This document shows, piece after piece, positions 28,211-36,997 of a DNA stretch of 64,000 nucleotides; the first letter of the stretch is position 1; each line of letters opens with the position of its first letter. The stretch is taken from NCBI RefSeq assembly GCF_000760695.4, contig NZ_JHEG04000001.1, forward strand, positions 7,687,617 through 7,751,616, read 5' to 3'. The notes below the pieces were generated by a model. That model was not told the origin of the DNA. It worked only from the letters and a program-made list of their open reading frames with translations, and searched no databases. The position numbers and the translations under genes were made by a program. Origin of the DNA: Tolypothrix bouteillei VB521301 (GTDB lineage Bacteria > Cyanobacteriota > Cyanobacteriia > Cyanobacteriales > Nostocaceae).

Positions 28211-30355
28211 TTAAGGTGTTAAAAATTTTAGATGCTCTCCCGGTTGAGAATGAAATTCTTCGGGGCTTCCTTGTATTTTGACTTGACCTTTCTCCAAAAA
28301 GACTATGAAATCTGCTCGCCCAATAACTTTGGGTCGATGGCTGATAAGAATGGTTGTCTTACCTTGTCTGTTATATAAAATTTTATCTAAAACTTCTGCT
28401 TCTAATACGGGATCTAATGCACTTGTTGATTCATCTAAAATCAGTATGGATGGATTGGCAACAAGTGTTCTGGCTATGGCTAATCTTTGCTTTTGCCCTC
28501 CTGAGAGATTAACACCAAATTCTCCCAAGATAGTTTGGTAGTTATCTGGCAATTCTTTAATAAATTCATCTGCTCCAGCAATTTGGCAAGCTGTAACAAT
28601 TTGCTCAAAAGATGCGTTGGGGTAACTCAAGCGGAAATTATCTAGGATAGAACGGCTCCAAAAATGAGTTTCTTGGGGAACTAATATCACTTGCTGTCGT
28701 CTGCATTCTAAAGATAAATCTTTCTGGTTATAAATTCCATAACAAATATTACCAGCTTGGAGTGGATATAATCCGGCAATGAGTTTAGCTAACGTGCTTT
28801 TGCCACAACCCGATCTTCCAATTAAAGCAGTGATTTTTCCTCCAGGAATTGTTAAGGAAAATTTCTCTAATAATTCTACTCTCCCGATGTGATGAAAATT
28901 AATTTTTGTACAAATAATTTCTGCGTCGCTAGGAATATTTGCCCAAGGTTTGTGCTGTTCGTTTCGATCTTCAGGAGTCGTATCTATAACTTCTATAATA
29001 CGTTGAGCAGCTGTTTGCACGCGAGTGAATTCTTCTATAATATCAATTAATGTATTAATTAATATCGTCACGTTAATACTCATGGTGTTAAATGCCAAGA
29101 GTTGACCAATGCTTAATTCTTGTGCGATCGCTAAATTGCTACCAACCCAGAGTATAGCGATACTGCCAATTCCAGAAACTAAATTAGAAAATATATTATT
29201 AGTAATTGCTATTTTAATTGTCCAAAAATTCAGATTAGCAAGATTACCAAAACGGTATTGAATTTCTTCCCAAGTCTGGGGTACAGCATTGGCAGTTTTG
29301 AGAGTCAGTATACCTTTAAAGCTTTCTATTAAGACTCCTTGATTTTCTGATTTTGTCACAATGACATCACGAATTTGACGGCGCAAGTTCGGTAAATACA
29401 TGAATGTTGTCAGAGTCATCAACAGAGAAAATGCTATAGATAAGAAAAATAACTTTGAACTGTAAACATACATAAATCCCAAGGAAACGAAGGCAACAAA
29501 AAGTTGACTTGGAAGATGAAGAATCACTTGGGAAGCTAACTGATTAATTTCTTCAATATCTCTAAGCCTGCTGACAATTTCGCCACTGCGACGTGTTTCA
29601 TAATAAGTTAGGGGAAGGCGTAAAATTTGTCTGCCAAAATCTAGAATAAGTCCTAATTCAAAACGTTGGGCAAATTGGGCAATTAAGTTAGTCTGTACTA
29701 GCTTTAAGGTACTACTAAAGATATTTATAATTGCAGCACTAAGCGCTACGCTCATCAAAAGATGCGTATCATTCTGAATTAATACGTCATCAGTCAAGAT
29801 TTGAATGAGAAAAGGATTTGCAAGAGCAAGAAGCCCCATCACTAAGTTAATGACAATTGCCTCAGTCAAAATACTGCGATATGGCAAAATCCGTGTTAAT
29901 AATCTTTTGAAGCCATCAATCTTATCTGACTCTTGCTGATAAAAACGGATTTCATCTGGTATGAGTAACAGCATGATGCGATTTGCCCAAGCTGTTGTTA
30001 ATTCATCATAACTAATGTAGCGAATCCCCACACCTGGGTCAGCAATAATATATTTTTTTTTCTTTTGCCCGTATAAAACAACCCAGTGATCTCCTTTCCA
30101 GTGAATGATAGCAGGTAGAGGAACGTCACTGAGTCTATCAATTAGTTGAGGAGCTGCTCTGACTTGTCGGGCATTAAAACCAAGGCTTTCTGCGCCACGT
30201 CTTAAACCAACAAGTGTCGTGCCTAGTTGTCCGGTACCGACAACTTCCCGAATTCGACTCATTGCAAAGGTGCGCCCGTAATATTTGGCAATTGTGGCAA
30301 TGCAAGCAGCGCCACAATCTTCTTCACCATATTGCAAGACTATTTGGTATCTCAT
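28211..30355 (-). CDS. peptidase C39-containing ABC exporter (bacteriocin-type)
   Basis: This inner-membrane exporter cuts double-glycine leaders and pumps out the mature peptide using ATP. The N-terminal C39 domain has all catalytic features: Gln8, Cys14 in EEDCGAAC, His90 in GDHWVVLYG and Asp106 in ADPGVG. Six membrane helices follow (about 160-440). The nucleotide-binding domain has Walker A GRSGCGKST near 512, signature LSGGQKQRLAIAR, and Walker B ILILDESTSALD. At 714 residues it is full length. The small double-glycine peptide gene lies 153 bases upstream on the same strand and the HlyD adaptor gene is divergent. The set forms a type 1-like export system, with an outer-membrane TolC-type channel expected elsewhere. 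Confidence 0.93.
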   Translation of the reverse strand: MRYQIVLQYGEEDCGAACIATIAKYYGRTFAMSRIREVVGTGQLGTTLVGLRRGAESLGFNARQVRAAPQLIDRLSDVPLPAIIHWKGDHWVVLYGQKKKKYIIADPGVGIRYISYDELTTAWANRIMLLLIPDEIRFYQQESDKIDGFKRLLTRILPYRSILTEAIVINLVMGLLALANPFLIQILTDDVLIQNDTHLLMSVALSAAIINIFSSTLKLVQTNLIAQFAQRFELGLILDFGRQILRLPLTYYETRRSGEIVSRLRDIEEINQLASQVILHLPSQLFVAFVSLGFMYVYSSKLFFLSIAFSLLMTLTTFMYLPNLRRQIRDVIVTKSENQGVLIESFKGILTLKTANAVPQTWEEIQYRFGNLANLNFWTIKIAITNNIFSNLVSGIGSIAILWVGSNLAIAQELSIGQLLAFNTMSINVTILINTLIDIIEEFTRVQTAAQRIIEVIDTTPEDRNEQHKPWANIPSDAEIICTKINFHHIGRVELLEKFSLTIPGGKITALIGRSGCGKSTLAKLIAGLYPLQAGNICYGIYNQKDLSLECRRQQVILVPQETHFWSRSILDNFRLSYPNASFEQIVTACQIAGADEFIKELPDNYQTILGEFGVNLSGGQKQRLAIARTLVANPSILILDESTSALDPVLEAEVLDKILYNRQGKTTILISHRPKVIGRADFIVFLEKGQVKIQGSPEEFHSQPGEHLKFLTP

Positions 30356-30508
30356 TTAGCAATCGCGGTCAGTCAAGGCATAGTGTTTTATCTTGATTAG
30401 TATTCCCACTTTGAGCTTTTGTCGCTCGATACAGCCCGGAATTCAATCAAAATTTATTATGCCTGACCCCACCGTAAATGAGGCATCTTCAAGCCTTTGG
30501 CTATCTGC

Positions 30509-30712
30509 CTATCTGCCTACTACACCTTGAGCACTTGAAGCAACCCTGCCACGGGTGACGGTAGTACCACCAACTATACTCGAACCCTGAACATCGGTTA
30601 AATCCTCAGCGAGTTCGAGTTCTTGCTCCTGAGTCGCTAGAATATTTAGCCACTTGTTTTTTTGCTTGCATAGCTCTTCCTGGCTGTGCTGCTTGTGTTT
30701 CATAGGGAACAT
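30509..30712 (-). CDS. candidate double-glycine leader peptide (bacteriocin-like or signal precursor)
   Basis: A 67-residue peptide starting at ATG 30712 has a charged leader ending in a double glycine. Residues 1-49 include the acidic amphipathic part LNILATQEQELELAEDLTD and finish with SSIVGG at 44-49. An 18-residue core, TTVTRGRVASSAQGVVGR, would remain after cleavage. A good ribosome binding site (AAGGA, complement of 30720-30724) lies seven bases upstream. The gene precedes the C39-peptidase ABC exporter on the same strand. The core is rich in Val, Gly, Ser, Thr and Arg and has no Cys, so no lanthipeptide or disulfide chemistry is expected. I recognise no known family. A frame reaching back to 30748 lacks such a binding site. 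Confidence 0.65.
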   Translation of the reverse strand: MFPMKHKQHSQEELCKQKNKWLNILATQEQELELAEDLTDVQGSSIVGGTTVTRGRVASSAQGVVGR

Positions 30713-30719
30713 ATTTTTG

Positions 30720-30724
30720 TCCTT
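30720..30724 (-). promoter_or_regulatory. ribosome binding site deciding the start of the double-glycine peptide
   Basis: AAGGA on the minus strand stands seven bases before ATG 30712. It selects this start over the ATG at 30748 and the one at 30703, giving a 67-residue product. Confidence 0.6.
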
Positions 30725-30953
30725 GTATGAGGATAAATAAAATGCCAAAAAAACACGAAGTTACAAGTATGAGAGCTTCATTCATAGAATGAGACACACT
30801 TACTTATTTTCTCGCGTGCGTAAATTCTAATTTATAGATATCGGGTTTAACAAGCTCCAGAAAACCACTTAATCAAAAGTTTAATTTAGAACACGGTTTT
30901 AAGAAAAATCTACTAAAATAGCAGAGCTAAATTCTTCCTATAACTAACTCTTA

Positions 30954-32456
30954 ATGCTTGATGCAGATTCACCTTCAAAAACCAAGAACCAAGGGGTGCC
31001 GAATCCAGACTTTCTCCACTCTGCCACGCCAGAAGAATTTTTGCCTCCCATTAGCAACTGGTGCTCTATTGGTGGCATTGTTCTCCTGGCTATCTTTGGT
31101 GTTACGCTGACACTTGCCAATCTCATAAAATTTAATGTTACGATTAAAACTCCGGCTGTGGTTCGTCCTAATGGGGAATTGCGTTTGGTACAAGCCGCCA
31201 CGGAAGGCACGATTAAAAGTATTGCAGTACAGGCGAATCAAGTTATCAAAAAAGGTGATGTCATTGCCACAATGAATGATGACCGTTTGCAAACTAAAAA
31301 AAACCAACTGCTAACCAATATTGAAGAAGCTACACTGCAACTGACTCAACTGAATGCTCAAATTAAAGCATTAGATGGGCAGATAGGAGCAGAAGGCAAA
31401 CGTACCAACCGCGCTATTGCCATAACTCAAGCCGAGCTAGAGCGCAGCCAACAGGATGTCCAACAAAAGAAAGCGATCGCATCCGCTCAATTACGAGAAG
31501 CTCAAGCTAATTTAAAGCAAGCTCAGGTAGAATTACGCAAAACTCAACTTGCGTTAAAATCAGCCCAAGCTCAGTTAAAATCTAGTGAAGTTTCATTAAA
31601 AGCAGCTAAAGCACGGCGAGATAGATATCAACCTTTAGCAAAAATCGGCTCAATTTCTGTAGATCAATTTCAAGAAGCACAACTGACCGTACAACAGCAA
31701 GAACAACTGTTGATATTACAAACAACCACTTTTGAAGCACAGCAAGAAGCTATTAAGCAGCAACAACAGGCGGTAAAAGCAGCAGAAGCGAGATTGCAAG
31801 CAGCCTTTGCATCTCTCGACTCCAATGGTGCGATTCTCACCATCTCTCAAGCGAAAATTGCGGAAGAAACCGCCGCAGTGAAAGTGACCCTAGCTAAATT
31901 AAATCAAGAACGAGAACAACTGATCCAACGAAGAGTAGAAATTCAGAAACAGTTAAACCGCGAGAAAGAAGAATTTCAACAAGTAGAAGATGATATAAAA
32001 GCTACAGTTCTGCGGGCGACTGCGTCTGGTGTAATTCAACAGCTTAAACTGCGTAATACTTTACAAGTTGTACATCTTGGTGATGTTGTCGCTGAAATTG
32101 CACCTAATGATTCTCCTTTAGTCATTAAAGCACTGGTCTCTTCTTCTCATATTCGCCAAGTGGAACAGAATCAATTGGTGCAAGTACGAGTCTCTAGTTG
32201 TCCCTATACCGATTACGGAACTCTCAAAGCTCGCGTGAGTTCTATTTCTCCAGATTCTGTTACCTCTGACAACACCATAACTCAAACAAATGCTGTGTAT
32301 GAGGTATTTATCCAACCAGAAAGCTTGGAACTTAAGCTAGGCGAGCGCCAATGTATCATTCAATCAGGTATGGAAGTCAGGGCAGATATTATTTCTTCTT
32401 CAGAAACAGTGCTACAGTTTCTGCTTAGAAAAGCCAGACTGTTAACAGATTTGTAA
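30954..32456 (+). CDS. HlyD-family periplasmic adaptor (membrane fusion protein)
   Basis: The adaptor links an inner-membrane exporter to an outer-membrane channel across the periplasm. A 35-residue cytoplasmic head is followed by one membrane helix (CSIGGIVLLAIFGVTLTLAN, about 37-58). A biotinyl-lipoyl-like half (TEGTIKSIAVQANQVIKKGDVI) comes next. A long coiled coil rich in Gln, Ala, Lys and Glu (about 110-350) forms the hairpin, and the second lipoyl half (VLRATASGVIQQLKLRN) and beta-barrel follow. Length is 500 residues. It diverges from the precursor and C39 exporter genes; such adaptors are the standard partner of C39 ABC exporters. The intergenic region 30713-30953 must contain both promoters. 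Confidence 0.9.
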   Translation: MLDADSPSKTKNQGVPNPDFLHSATPEEFLPPISNWCSIGGIVLLAIFGVTLTLANLIKFNVTIKTPAVVRPNGELRLVQAATEGTIKSIAVQANQVIKKGDVIATMNDDRLQTKKNQLLTNIEEATLQLTQLNAQIKALDGQIGAEGKRTNRAIAITQAELERSQQDVQQKKAIASAQLREAQANLKQAQVELRKTQLALKSAQAQLKSSEVSLKAAKARRDRYQPLAKIGSISVDQFQEAQLTVQQQEQLLILQTTTFEAQQEAIKQQQQAVKAAEARLQAAFASLDSNGAILTISQAKIAEETAAVKVTLAKLNQEREQLIQRRVEIQKQLNREKEEFQQVEDDIKATVLRATASGVIQQLKLRNTLQVVHLGDVVAEIAPNDSPLVIKALVSSSHIRQVEQNQLVQVRVSSCPYTDYGTLKARVSSISPDSVTSDNTITQTNAVYEVFIQPESLELKLGERQCIIQSGMEVRADIISSSETVLQFLLRKARLLTDL

Positions 32457-32759
32457 ATTCTACCTTAAAGAAGTCGGGTATTTGGATACCCATCATTTCG
32501 GTAGCTCTACAGCCCAGTGGTTCACCACATTAATTTCGATGGGTAAGTGAACGCACTACCCACTCTCGTTCCCTGGTTCTACCAGGGAACGCAGTCGGCG
32601 AGGCTCTGCCTCGAGCTCCACTGGAGGCGGAGCCTCCAAAAACAGCATTCCCTGGCTCAGCCAGGGAACGAGGTGAGTGTCCATCAAAACTTATGTGGTG
32701 AACCACTAGTTGAAAGATATCAATTAGGCTGTTTTTTTCTATTGTTATTTGAAAAAAAA
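32457..32759. repeat. intergenic repeat cluster with four hairpins
   Basis: Two related hairpins flank the cluster: 32567-32591 (CGTTCCCTGG / CCAGGGAACG) and 32646-32670 (TTCCCTGGC / GCCAGGGAA). Between them lie two smaller ones, GAGGC / GCCTC around 32600-32613 and GGAGGC / GCCTCC around 32623-32637. The motifs recur at 16428-16452 and 57321-57368. The cluster separates the ends of two convergent genes. No gene was found. Confidence 0.65.
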
Positions 32760-33257
32760 TTACAAAATTCCTTTTAAACCGTAGTAGACACAAGCTAAAC
32801 TACCAAATATATAGACAAACCCAGTTGCAAAAAAACCGATGGCTCGTCCAACAGAAGGACCGTATTTGGTAATGACGCCGTAAGCGTAGACAATTCGAGC
32901 TAATGTGAGCGTTCCACCAAGAAGCCACAGCAGCCAAACCTCAGAATGCATTAATTCCAGCGCAATAATCAGCAGCAAGCCAATAGGTACATACTCTGTA
33001 AGATTTCCGTGAGCGCGAACTTTGCGCTGTAAAACAGATTCATCCATAGTTTTGTTAACAGACAACCCTTGGCTGATTTTTTCAACTGTCGCAACCCATG
33101 CTGTTGGATTTGTTAGGGGATCGGGTTGCATCAAAACATCCTCTTTTGACTCACCATGCCAAATTCTAGTTCTTGTCCGTTCCATTACCACAATATAGGA
33201 CAGAGCAAAAGCTATGAGACCATTAAGTCCAATAAAAAAAGTTGAGATTGGAATCAT
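32760..33257 (-). CDS. MAPEG family membrane protein
   Basis: The 165-residue protein has four predicted membrane helices: 5-25, about 90-105, 108-128 and 138-160. It carries the MAPEG signature RAHGNLTEYVP at 81-91. MAPEG proteins include microsomal glutathione S-transferases and relatives; bacterial members are mostly uncharacterised. Compared with typical bacterial members, the loop between helix 1 and the signature is about 30 residues longer and hydrophilic (WHGESKEDVLMQPDPLTNP). It stands alone, convergent with the HlyD gene and divergent from the AraC-type regulator. Whether it uses glutathione is not known. Confidence 0.85.
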   Translation of the reverse strand: MIPISTFFIGLNGLIAFALSYIVVMERTRTRIWHGESKEDVLMQPDPLTNPTAWVATVEKISQGLSVNKTMDESVLQRKVRAHGNLTEYVPIGLLLIIALELMHSEVWLLWLLGGTLTLARIVYAYGVITKYGPSVGRAIGFFATGFVYIFGSLACVYYGLKGIL

Positions 33258-33458
33258 GCTTGTGTGTGTATTATTACAAAAGCGACATTAACTCTTGTCG
33301 GCTTTACCAACATCTACAGTAAAATATTGCTTCCTCATTTGTCTTGATATTACAGGACACAGAATTTGATATAAGATGCCAGTATAGATAGAAATTCAAT
33401 TCTCAAAAAGCGATTGTGATGTCTTATCCGTTTTGATAGGTTTGGAGTAAAGGCTTCT

Positions 33459-34469
33459 ATGACGGTGCCTCCCATAATAGCAATGGAATTTGTTGCAAAC
33501 GCCATCCAGAGGGCTGTTCAACTGGGCATTAACCGACAAATTCTTCTAAAAATGGCTGGGCTAACAATTGAAGATATTACCAATCCAACGAAAAATGTTT
33601 CACTCTACCAGCACACTCAATTATTAGAGAAGCTTGCTGTTCTCAGCAACGACGATTTTTTTGGGTTGCATTATGGCTTTACACATCACGTGTCTAACTT
33701 TGGCATATTGGGCTATGTTTTACTAAACTCTGCTACCGTTGGTTCTGCTCTAAATAGCTTGGTTCAATATTTTGGTGTATGGCAACAAGGGACTGAAGTT
33801 GCTCTGACACTTGATGGCAATACAGCATGGTTATCTTATCAAGTGACAGATGCAGGAATTCCAGTTCGCAAGCAAGACGCCGAAACAGCGATCGCGTTTG
33901 CCATTAATAGCATTCGCACTCTCACCCGTCAACATTGGTACCCCAAAACAGTGTGGCTAGAGCATAACTCTTCTAAAAATACTTCAGAATACAAACAACT
34001 GCTGAATACACCCGTACTTTTTAACCAATCTGTTAATGCTATTGCAATGGAAAGCGAACTTCTCAAACAAAAAGTTCCGTTTGCCGATTTAAGTCTCTTA
34101 CCTATTTTAGAAAGTCGTTTGCATCAGTTCTTTGTTGAGAAAGAAGTAGATAATGAACTAGTAACCTTGGTGAGTCAGTCAATTGCTCGTTCATTGCCGC
34201 AAGGATGTCCAACAATAGGAGATATAGCCTTAAGTTTGGGACTCAGCAGTCGTACTTTACAAAGGTATTTACGCGATCGCAATACTACATATAAGCAATT
34301 GGTAAACAAAACCCGACATCAACTATCGCTGATGTATCTTAAAGAACTTGAATTATCATTGACTGAAATAGCTTTGCTATTAGGATACTCAGAGTTAAGC
34401 GCTTTCGATCGCGCTTTCCAACGGTGGACGGGATTAGCTCCCAACAAGTACCGTGCAATTCAACCATAA
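33459..34469 (+). CDS. AraC-family transcriptional regulator
   Basis: This 336-residue regulator has an N-terminal ligand-binding domain of the Arabinose_bd type (about 10-195; HYGFTHHVSNFGILGYVLLNS). A C-terminal AraC DNA-binding domain with two helix-turn-helix units follows (about 240-335; GDIALSLGLSSRTLQRYLRDRN, then TEIALLLGYSELSAFDRAFQRW). This arrangement matches the OruR/ArgR-like AraC subgroup. The ATG at 33459 is preceded by GGAG and AAAGG stretches. The oxidoreductase gene lies about 130 bases downstream on the same strand and is a plausible target, which is inference from position. The ligand is unknown. Confidence 0.9.
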   Translation: MTVPPIIAMEFVANAIQRAVQLGINRQILLKMAGLTIEDITNPTKNVSLYQHTQLLEKLAVLSNDDFFGLHYGFTHHVSNFGILGYVLLNSATVGSALNSLVQYFGVWQQGTEVALTLDGNTAWLSYQVTDAGIPVRKQDAETAIAFAINSIRTLTRQHWYPKTVWLEHNSSKNTSEYKQLLNTPVLFNQSVNAIAMESELLKQKVPFADLSLLPILESRLHQFFVEKEVDNELVTLVSQSIARSLPQGCPTIGDIALSLGLSSRTLQRYLRDRNTTYKQLVNKTRHQLSLMYLKELELSLTEIALLLGYSELSAFDRAFQRWTGLAPNKYRAIQP

Positions 34470-34602
34470 AGACTCTGGCGCGTGGAATGTATTGGCAATG
34501 TTCCAACACCCCGAAGTTTTGGTGGGTTCTGAATAATTTTTCTATTTAATGGTGCCGTAGCGATGTGGTAGATATAAACTAAACGCTTTCCAGGTGTCAA
34601 TT

Positions 34603-35283
34603 ATGAAAATTGGTATTCTTGGCAGTGGCAACATGGGTCGCTCTCTTGGTATTCTTTGGGCAGAGCAGGGACATCAAGTCTTCTTCGGTGCTCGAACTCA
34701 AGAAAAGGGTGAAGCTGTTGCTGAGTTGGCGGGACACAATACGCAGGGTGGAACAAACGACGAAGCTGCTGCCTTTGGAGATGTCTTACTTTATACTATT
34801 AGAGGAGTCGATCCAGTAGAAGCCATCTCCTCAATTGAGATTTTAAACGGCAAAATCCTAATAGATTGCAACAATTTTGAGATTCCAGAAGGATTTACCT
34901 ACCCGCCTATTGAGCAATCCCTAGCAGAAAAGTTGGCTGCGGAAGTCCCCAATGCTTATGTAGTGAAAGCATTTAACACTTTTGCTCAGGAGGTTTTTGA
35001 GCTAGCACCGACGCCTTTGGAAGATTATAAAGTCTCTGTTTTTGTTGCATCAGATAACGAAAACGCTCGAAAAATGGTGATGCAACTTGCTCTTGAAATT
35101 GGCTTCACTCCAGTGGATTGTGGAGGGCTACGAAATTCACGGTTAATTGAGGGATTGGGAGATTTTATTCGGTTCTTAATTATTGGTCAGAAGTTGGGAC
35201 CATATGCGACGATTTCAGTTGACGTGTTACCCCCTGCTCAATCGGAACGACTGGGCGGACGGCAAAGTTCTAACCTTCGATAA
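34603..35283 (+). CDS. NADPH-dependent F420 reductase-like NAD(P)-binding oxidoreductase
   Basis: The 226-residue protein opens with a Rossmann fold: MKIGILGSGNMG with the GxGxxG loop at 7-12. It continues in the F420-dependent NADP oxidoreductase pattern (GQGTND-type region DEAAAFGDVLLYTIRG, ILIDCNNF, and AYVVKAFNTFAQEV). Relatives without F420 are common in cyanobacteria, so the true substrate may be another carbonyl or quinone compound. The ATG at 34603 has AGG ten bases upstream; a GTG three codons earlier is less likely. It follows the AraC-type regulator and may be under its control. No membrane segment. Confidence 0.82.
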   Translation: MKIGILGSGNMGRSLGILWAEQGHQVFFGARTQEKGEAVAELAGHNTQGGTNDEAAAFGDVLLYTIRGVDPVEAISSIEILNGKILIDCNNFEIPEGFTYPPIEQSLAEKLAAEVPNAYVVKAFNTFAQEVFELAPTPLEDYKVSVFVASDNENARKMVMQLALEIGFTPVDCGGLRNSRLIEGLGDFIRFLIIGQKLGPYATISVDVLPPAQSERLGGRQSSNLR

Positions 35284-35481
35284 ATTCAGTATTTTGCTTT
35301 GAAATAAATACTAGCCATTTTTCTAGGTACTCATCTCCTCATTTTTCTGATGTCAGCCTTAGGTGTAAAACGGCATTATCAATTTATAGCAACTGCATCC
35401 CGAACGCAGATAAGCACAAATAATATCCGCGTTTAGAGTGCAGTTCAAAATTCCCAATTCATCACTCCTTAGAGAAACAAA

Positions 35482-36414
35482 ATGCCTTCACCAGATACAT
35501 CAAATACCCTACTAGCCCTCTCCAACAATATAGCAGAAACAGTCGAGCAAGTTGGAGGCGCGATTGTTGCTATTAACTCTGGTTCCCGTATTTCCTCAAG
35601 CGGAATTCACTGGAATAATGGTATTATTATTACCTCAGACGAAGCACTCCACCGCTACGAAGATATTACAGCAACCCTATTCAACGGACAAACCGTACCA
35701 CTCAATCTTGTAGGACACGATCCCAGTACCGATGTTGCTGTTTTTAAATTGCAATCATCAGAAATTCCCGTAGCGCAGATTGGGGATGCGACAGCTCTCA
35801 AAGTTGGTCATCTCGTACTGGGATTAGCAAGAAGTAACGAAGGTGATATCCGTGCAGCAATAGGTGCTGTGAGTGTTGTTAGTGGTGCTTGGCGGAGTAT
35901 GAGCGGTGGCAATATTGACCAATTTATCCGTCCAGATATTACCCTATATCGTGGCTTTGCTGGAGGAGCACTCGTAGATGCTGCAGGTTATATTATCGGG
36001 ATGAACACGTCAGGAAGACGGGGTACAGCTTTGACTATTCCTGCTTCTACAGTTAATCGCGTGGTCAACCAGTTGTTAGCGAAGGGACGAATAACACGCG
36101 GTTATCTTGGTTTGGGAATGCAAGCCGTTCGTTTGCCGAATAATTTGAAAACAGCACTTAATTTAACTTCAGCAAGTGGTGCGATCGCTGTTAACGTGGA
36201 GCCAAATGGACCTGCTGACAATGCAGGTGTACTGATTGGGGATGTCATAATTACTTTCGATAATTCTGCGGTCAACGACACGGGTGATATATTGGCGCTT
36301 TTGAATAGTAGCGATCGCGTTGGGAAAACTGTGAAGCTACAAATTATTAGGGGTGGAGCGTTAGTTGAGTTAGAAATAGTCGTTGGTGAAAAACCAGTGA
36401 CTGGTGACCAGTAA
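35482..36414 (+). CDS. HtrA-like PDZ protein with apparently inactive protease domain
   Basis: The 310-residue protein has an S1C (HtrA) chymotrypsin-like fold (about 12-200) and one PDZ domain (about 205-300; RGYLGLGMQAVRL, then PADNAGVLIGDVIITFDN). Aligned by eye with HtrA, the catalytic His position in the TNNHVV stretch is Glu54 (TSDEAL). The Asp is kept (Asp84, STDVAVFKL). The GNSGGP serine is Ala160 (GFAGGAL). It is therefore probably a pseudo-protease that binds rather than cuts. No signal peptide is visible, so it should be cytoplasmic. It is the first of three close genes; the next encodes an intact protease 22 bases downstream. SD-like GAG lies before ATG 35482. Confidence 0.85.
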   Translation: MPSPDTSNTLLALSNNIAETVEQVGGAIVAINSGSRISSSGIHWNNGIIITSDEALHRYEDITATLFNGQTVPLNLVGHDPSTDVAVFKLQSSEIPVAQIGDATALKVGHLVLGLARSNEGDIRAAIGAVSVVSGAWRSMSGGNIDQFIRPDITLYRGFAGGALVDAAGYIIGMNTSGRRGTALTIPASTVNRVVNQLLAKGRITRGYLGLGMQAVRLPNNLKTALNLTSASGAIAVNVEPNGPADNAGVLIGDVIITFDNSAVNDTGDILALLNSSDRVGKTVKLQIIRGGALVELEIVVGEKPVTGDQ

Positions 36415-36436
36415 TTAGTAACCAGCGACCAAAATT

Positions 36437-36997
36437 ATGTTTCAAGATATAACAGCAGAGTTTGCAACGATCGCACGACAACTGCGTCAAAGTACTGTAA
36501 AAGTTCGCAGTAGTTCTTTTGGAAGTGGTTCCGGTGTTATTTGGCGAAGTGACGGGTTAATTATTACTAACGCTCATGTTGCCACTCATCATAAAGCAAT
36601 TGTAGAACTGTGGGATGGGCAAGTATATGAAGCGGTACGCATCAGTATCGATCCGACAAAGGATTTAGCTGCTCTAAAAATTGCCAGAACCGATCTACCT
36701 GTAGCAACTATTGGCAACTCCAATGCTTTACGAGTTGGGGAGTTGGTACTGGCTGTCGGTAATCCTTTTGGTGACAGTGGTGCTGTGACAAGTGGTATTA
36801 TCCATGCCAGCAAACAGCACGCAGTTATGGCTGATATCCAGCTCTTTCCTGGTAACTCTGGGGGACCGCTTGCTGATTGTCGCGGACGAGTTATTGGAAT
36901 TAACACCATGATTGCTTACGGTTTGGCTATAGCGATCCCCAGCCTGACAGTAGAGAATTTTTTACGCGATCGCCATCCCGTTGTGGGGGTAATATGA
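36437..36997 (+). CDS. trypsin-like serine protease (S1C), active triad, no PDZ
   Basis: A compact 186-residue protease with a complete triad: His47 in TNAHVA, Asp76 in TKDLAALKI and Ser141 in PGNSGGPL. It lacks the signal peptide, the long activation loops and the PDZ domain usual in DegP/HtrA, so it should be a cytoplasmic bare protease domain. The preceding gene encodes a dead paralogue carrying a PDZ domain. The two could pair, with the dead partner recognising substrates; this is inference. Its stop overlaps the next start by four bases (ATGA at 36994-36997), so translation with the response regulator is probably coupled. Confidence 0.88.
   Translation: MFQDITAEFATIARQLRQSTVKVRSSSFGSGSGVIWRSDGLIITNAHVATHHKAIVELWDGQVYEAVRISIDPTKDLAALKIARTDLPVATIGNSNALRVGELVLAVGNPFGDSGAVTSGIIHASKQHAVMADIQLFPGNSGGPLADCRGRVIGINTMIAYGLAIAIPSLTVENFLRDRHPVVGVI

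Noticed and set aside
30509..30712. Similarity of the peptide core to heterocyst inhibitors (PatS/HetN RGSGR)
   Set aside because: The core contains RGR but not the RGSGR pentapeptide, and the leader/exporter arrangement is of the C39 type.
30606..30797. Alternative minus-strand frame with a hydrophobic start overlapping the double-glycine peptide
   Set aside because: It lacks a good ribosome binding site and its C-terminal half is a shifted reading of the peptide gene; the double-glycine frame is better supported.
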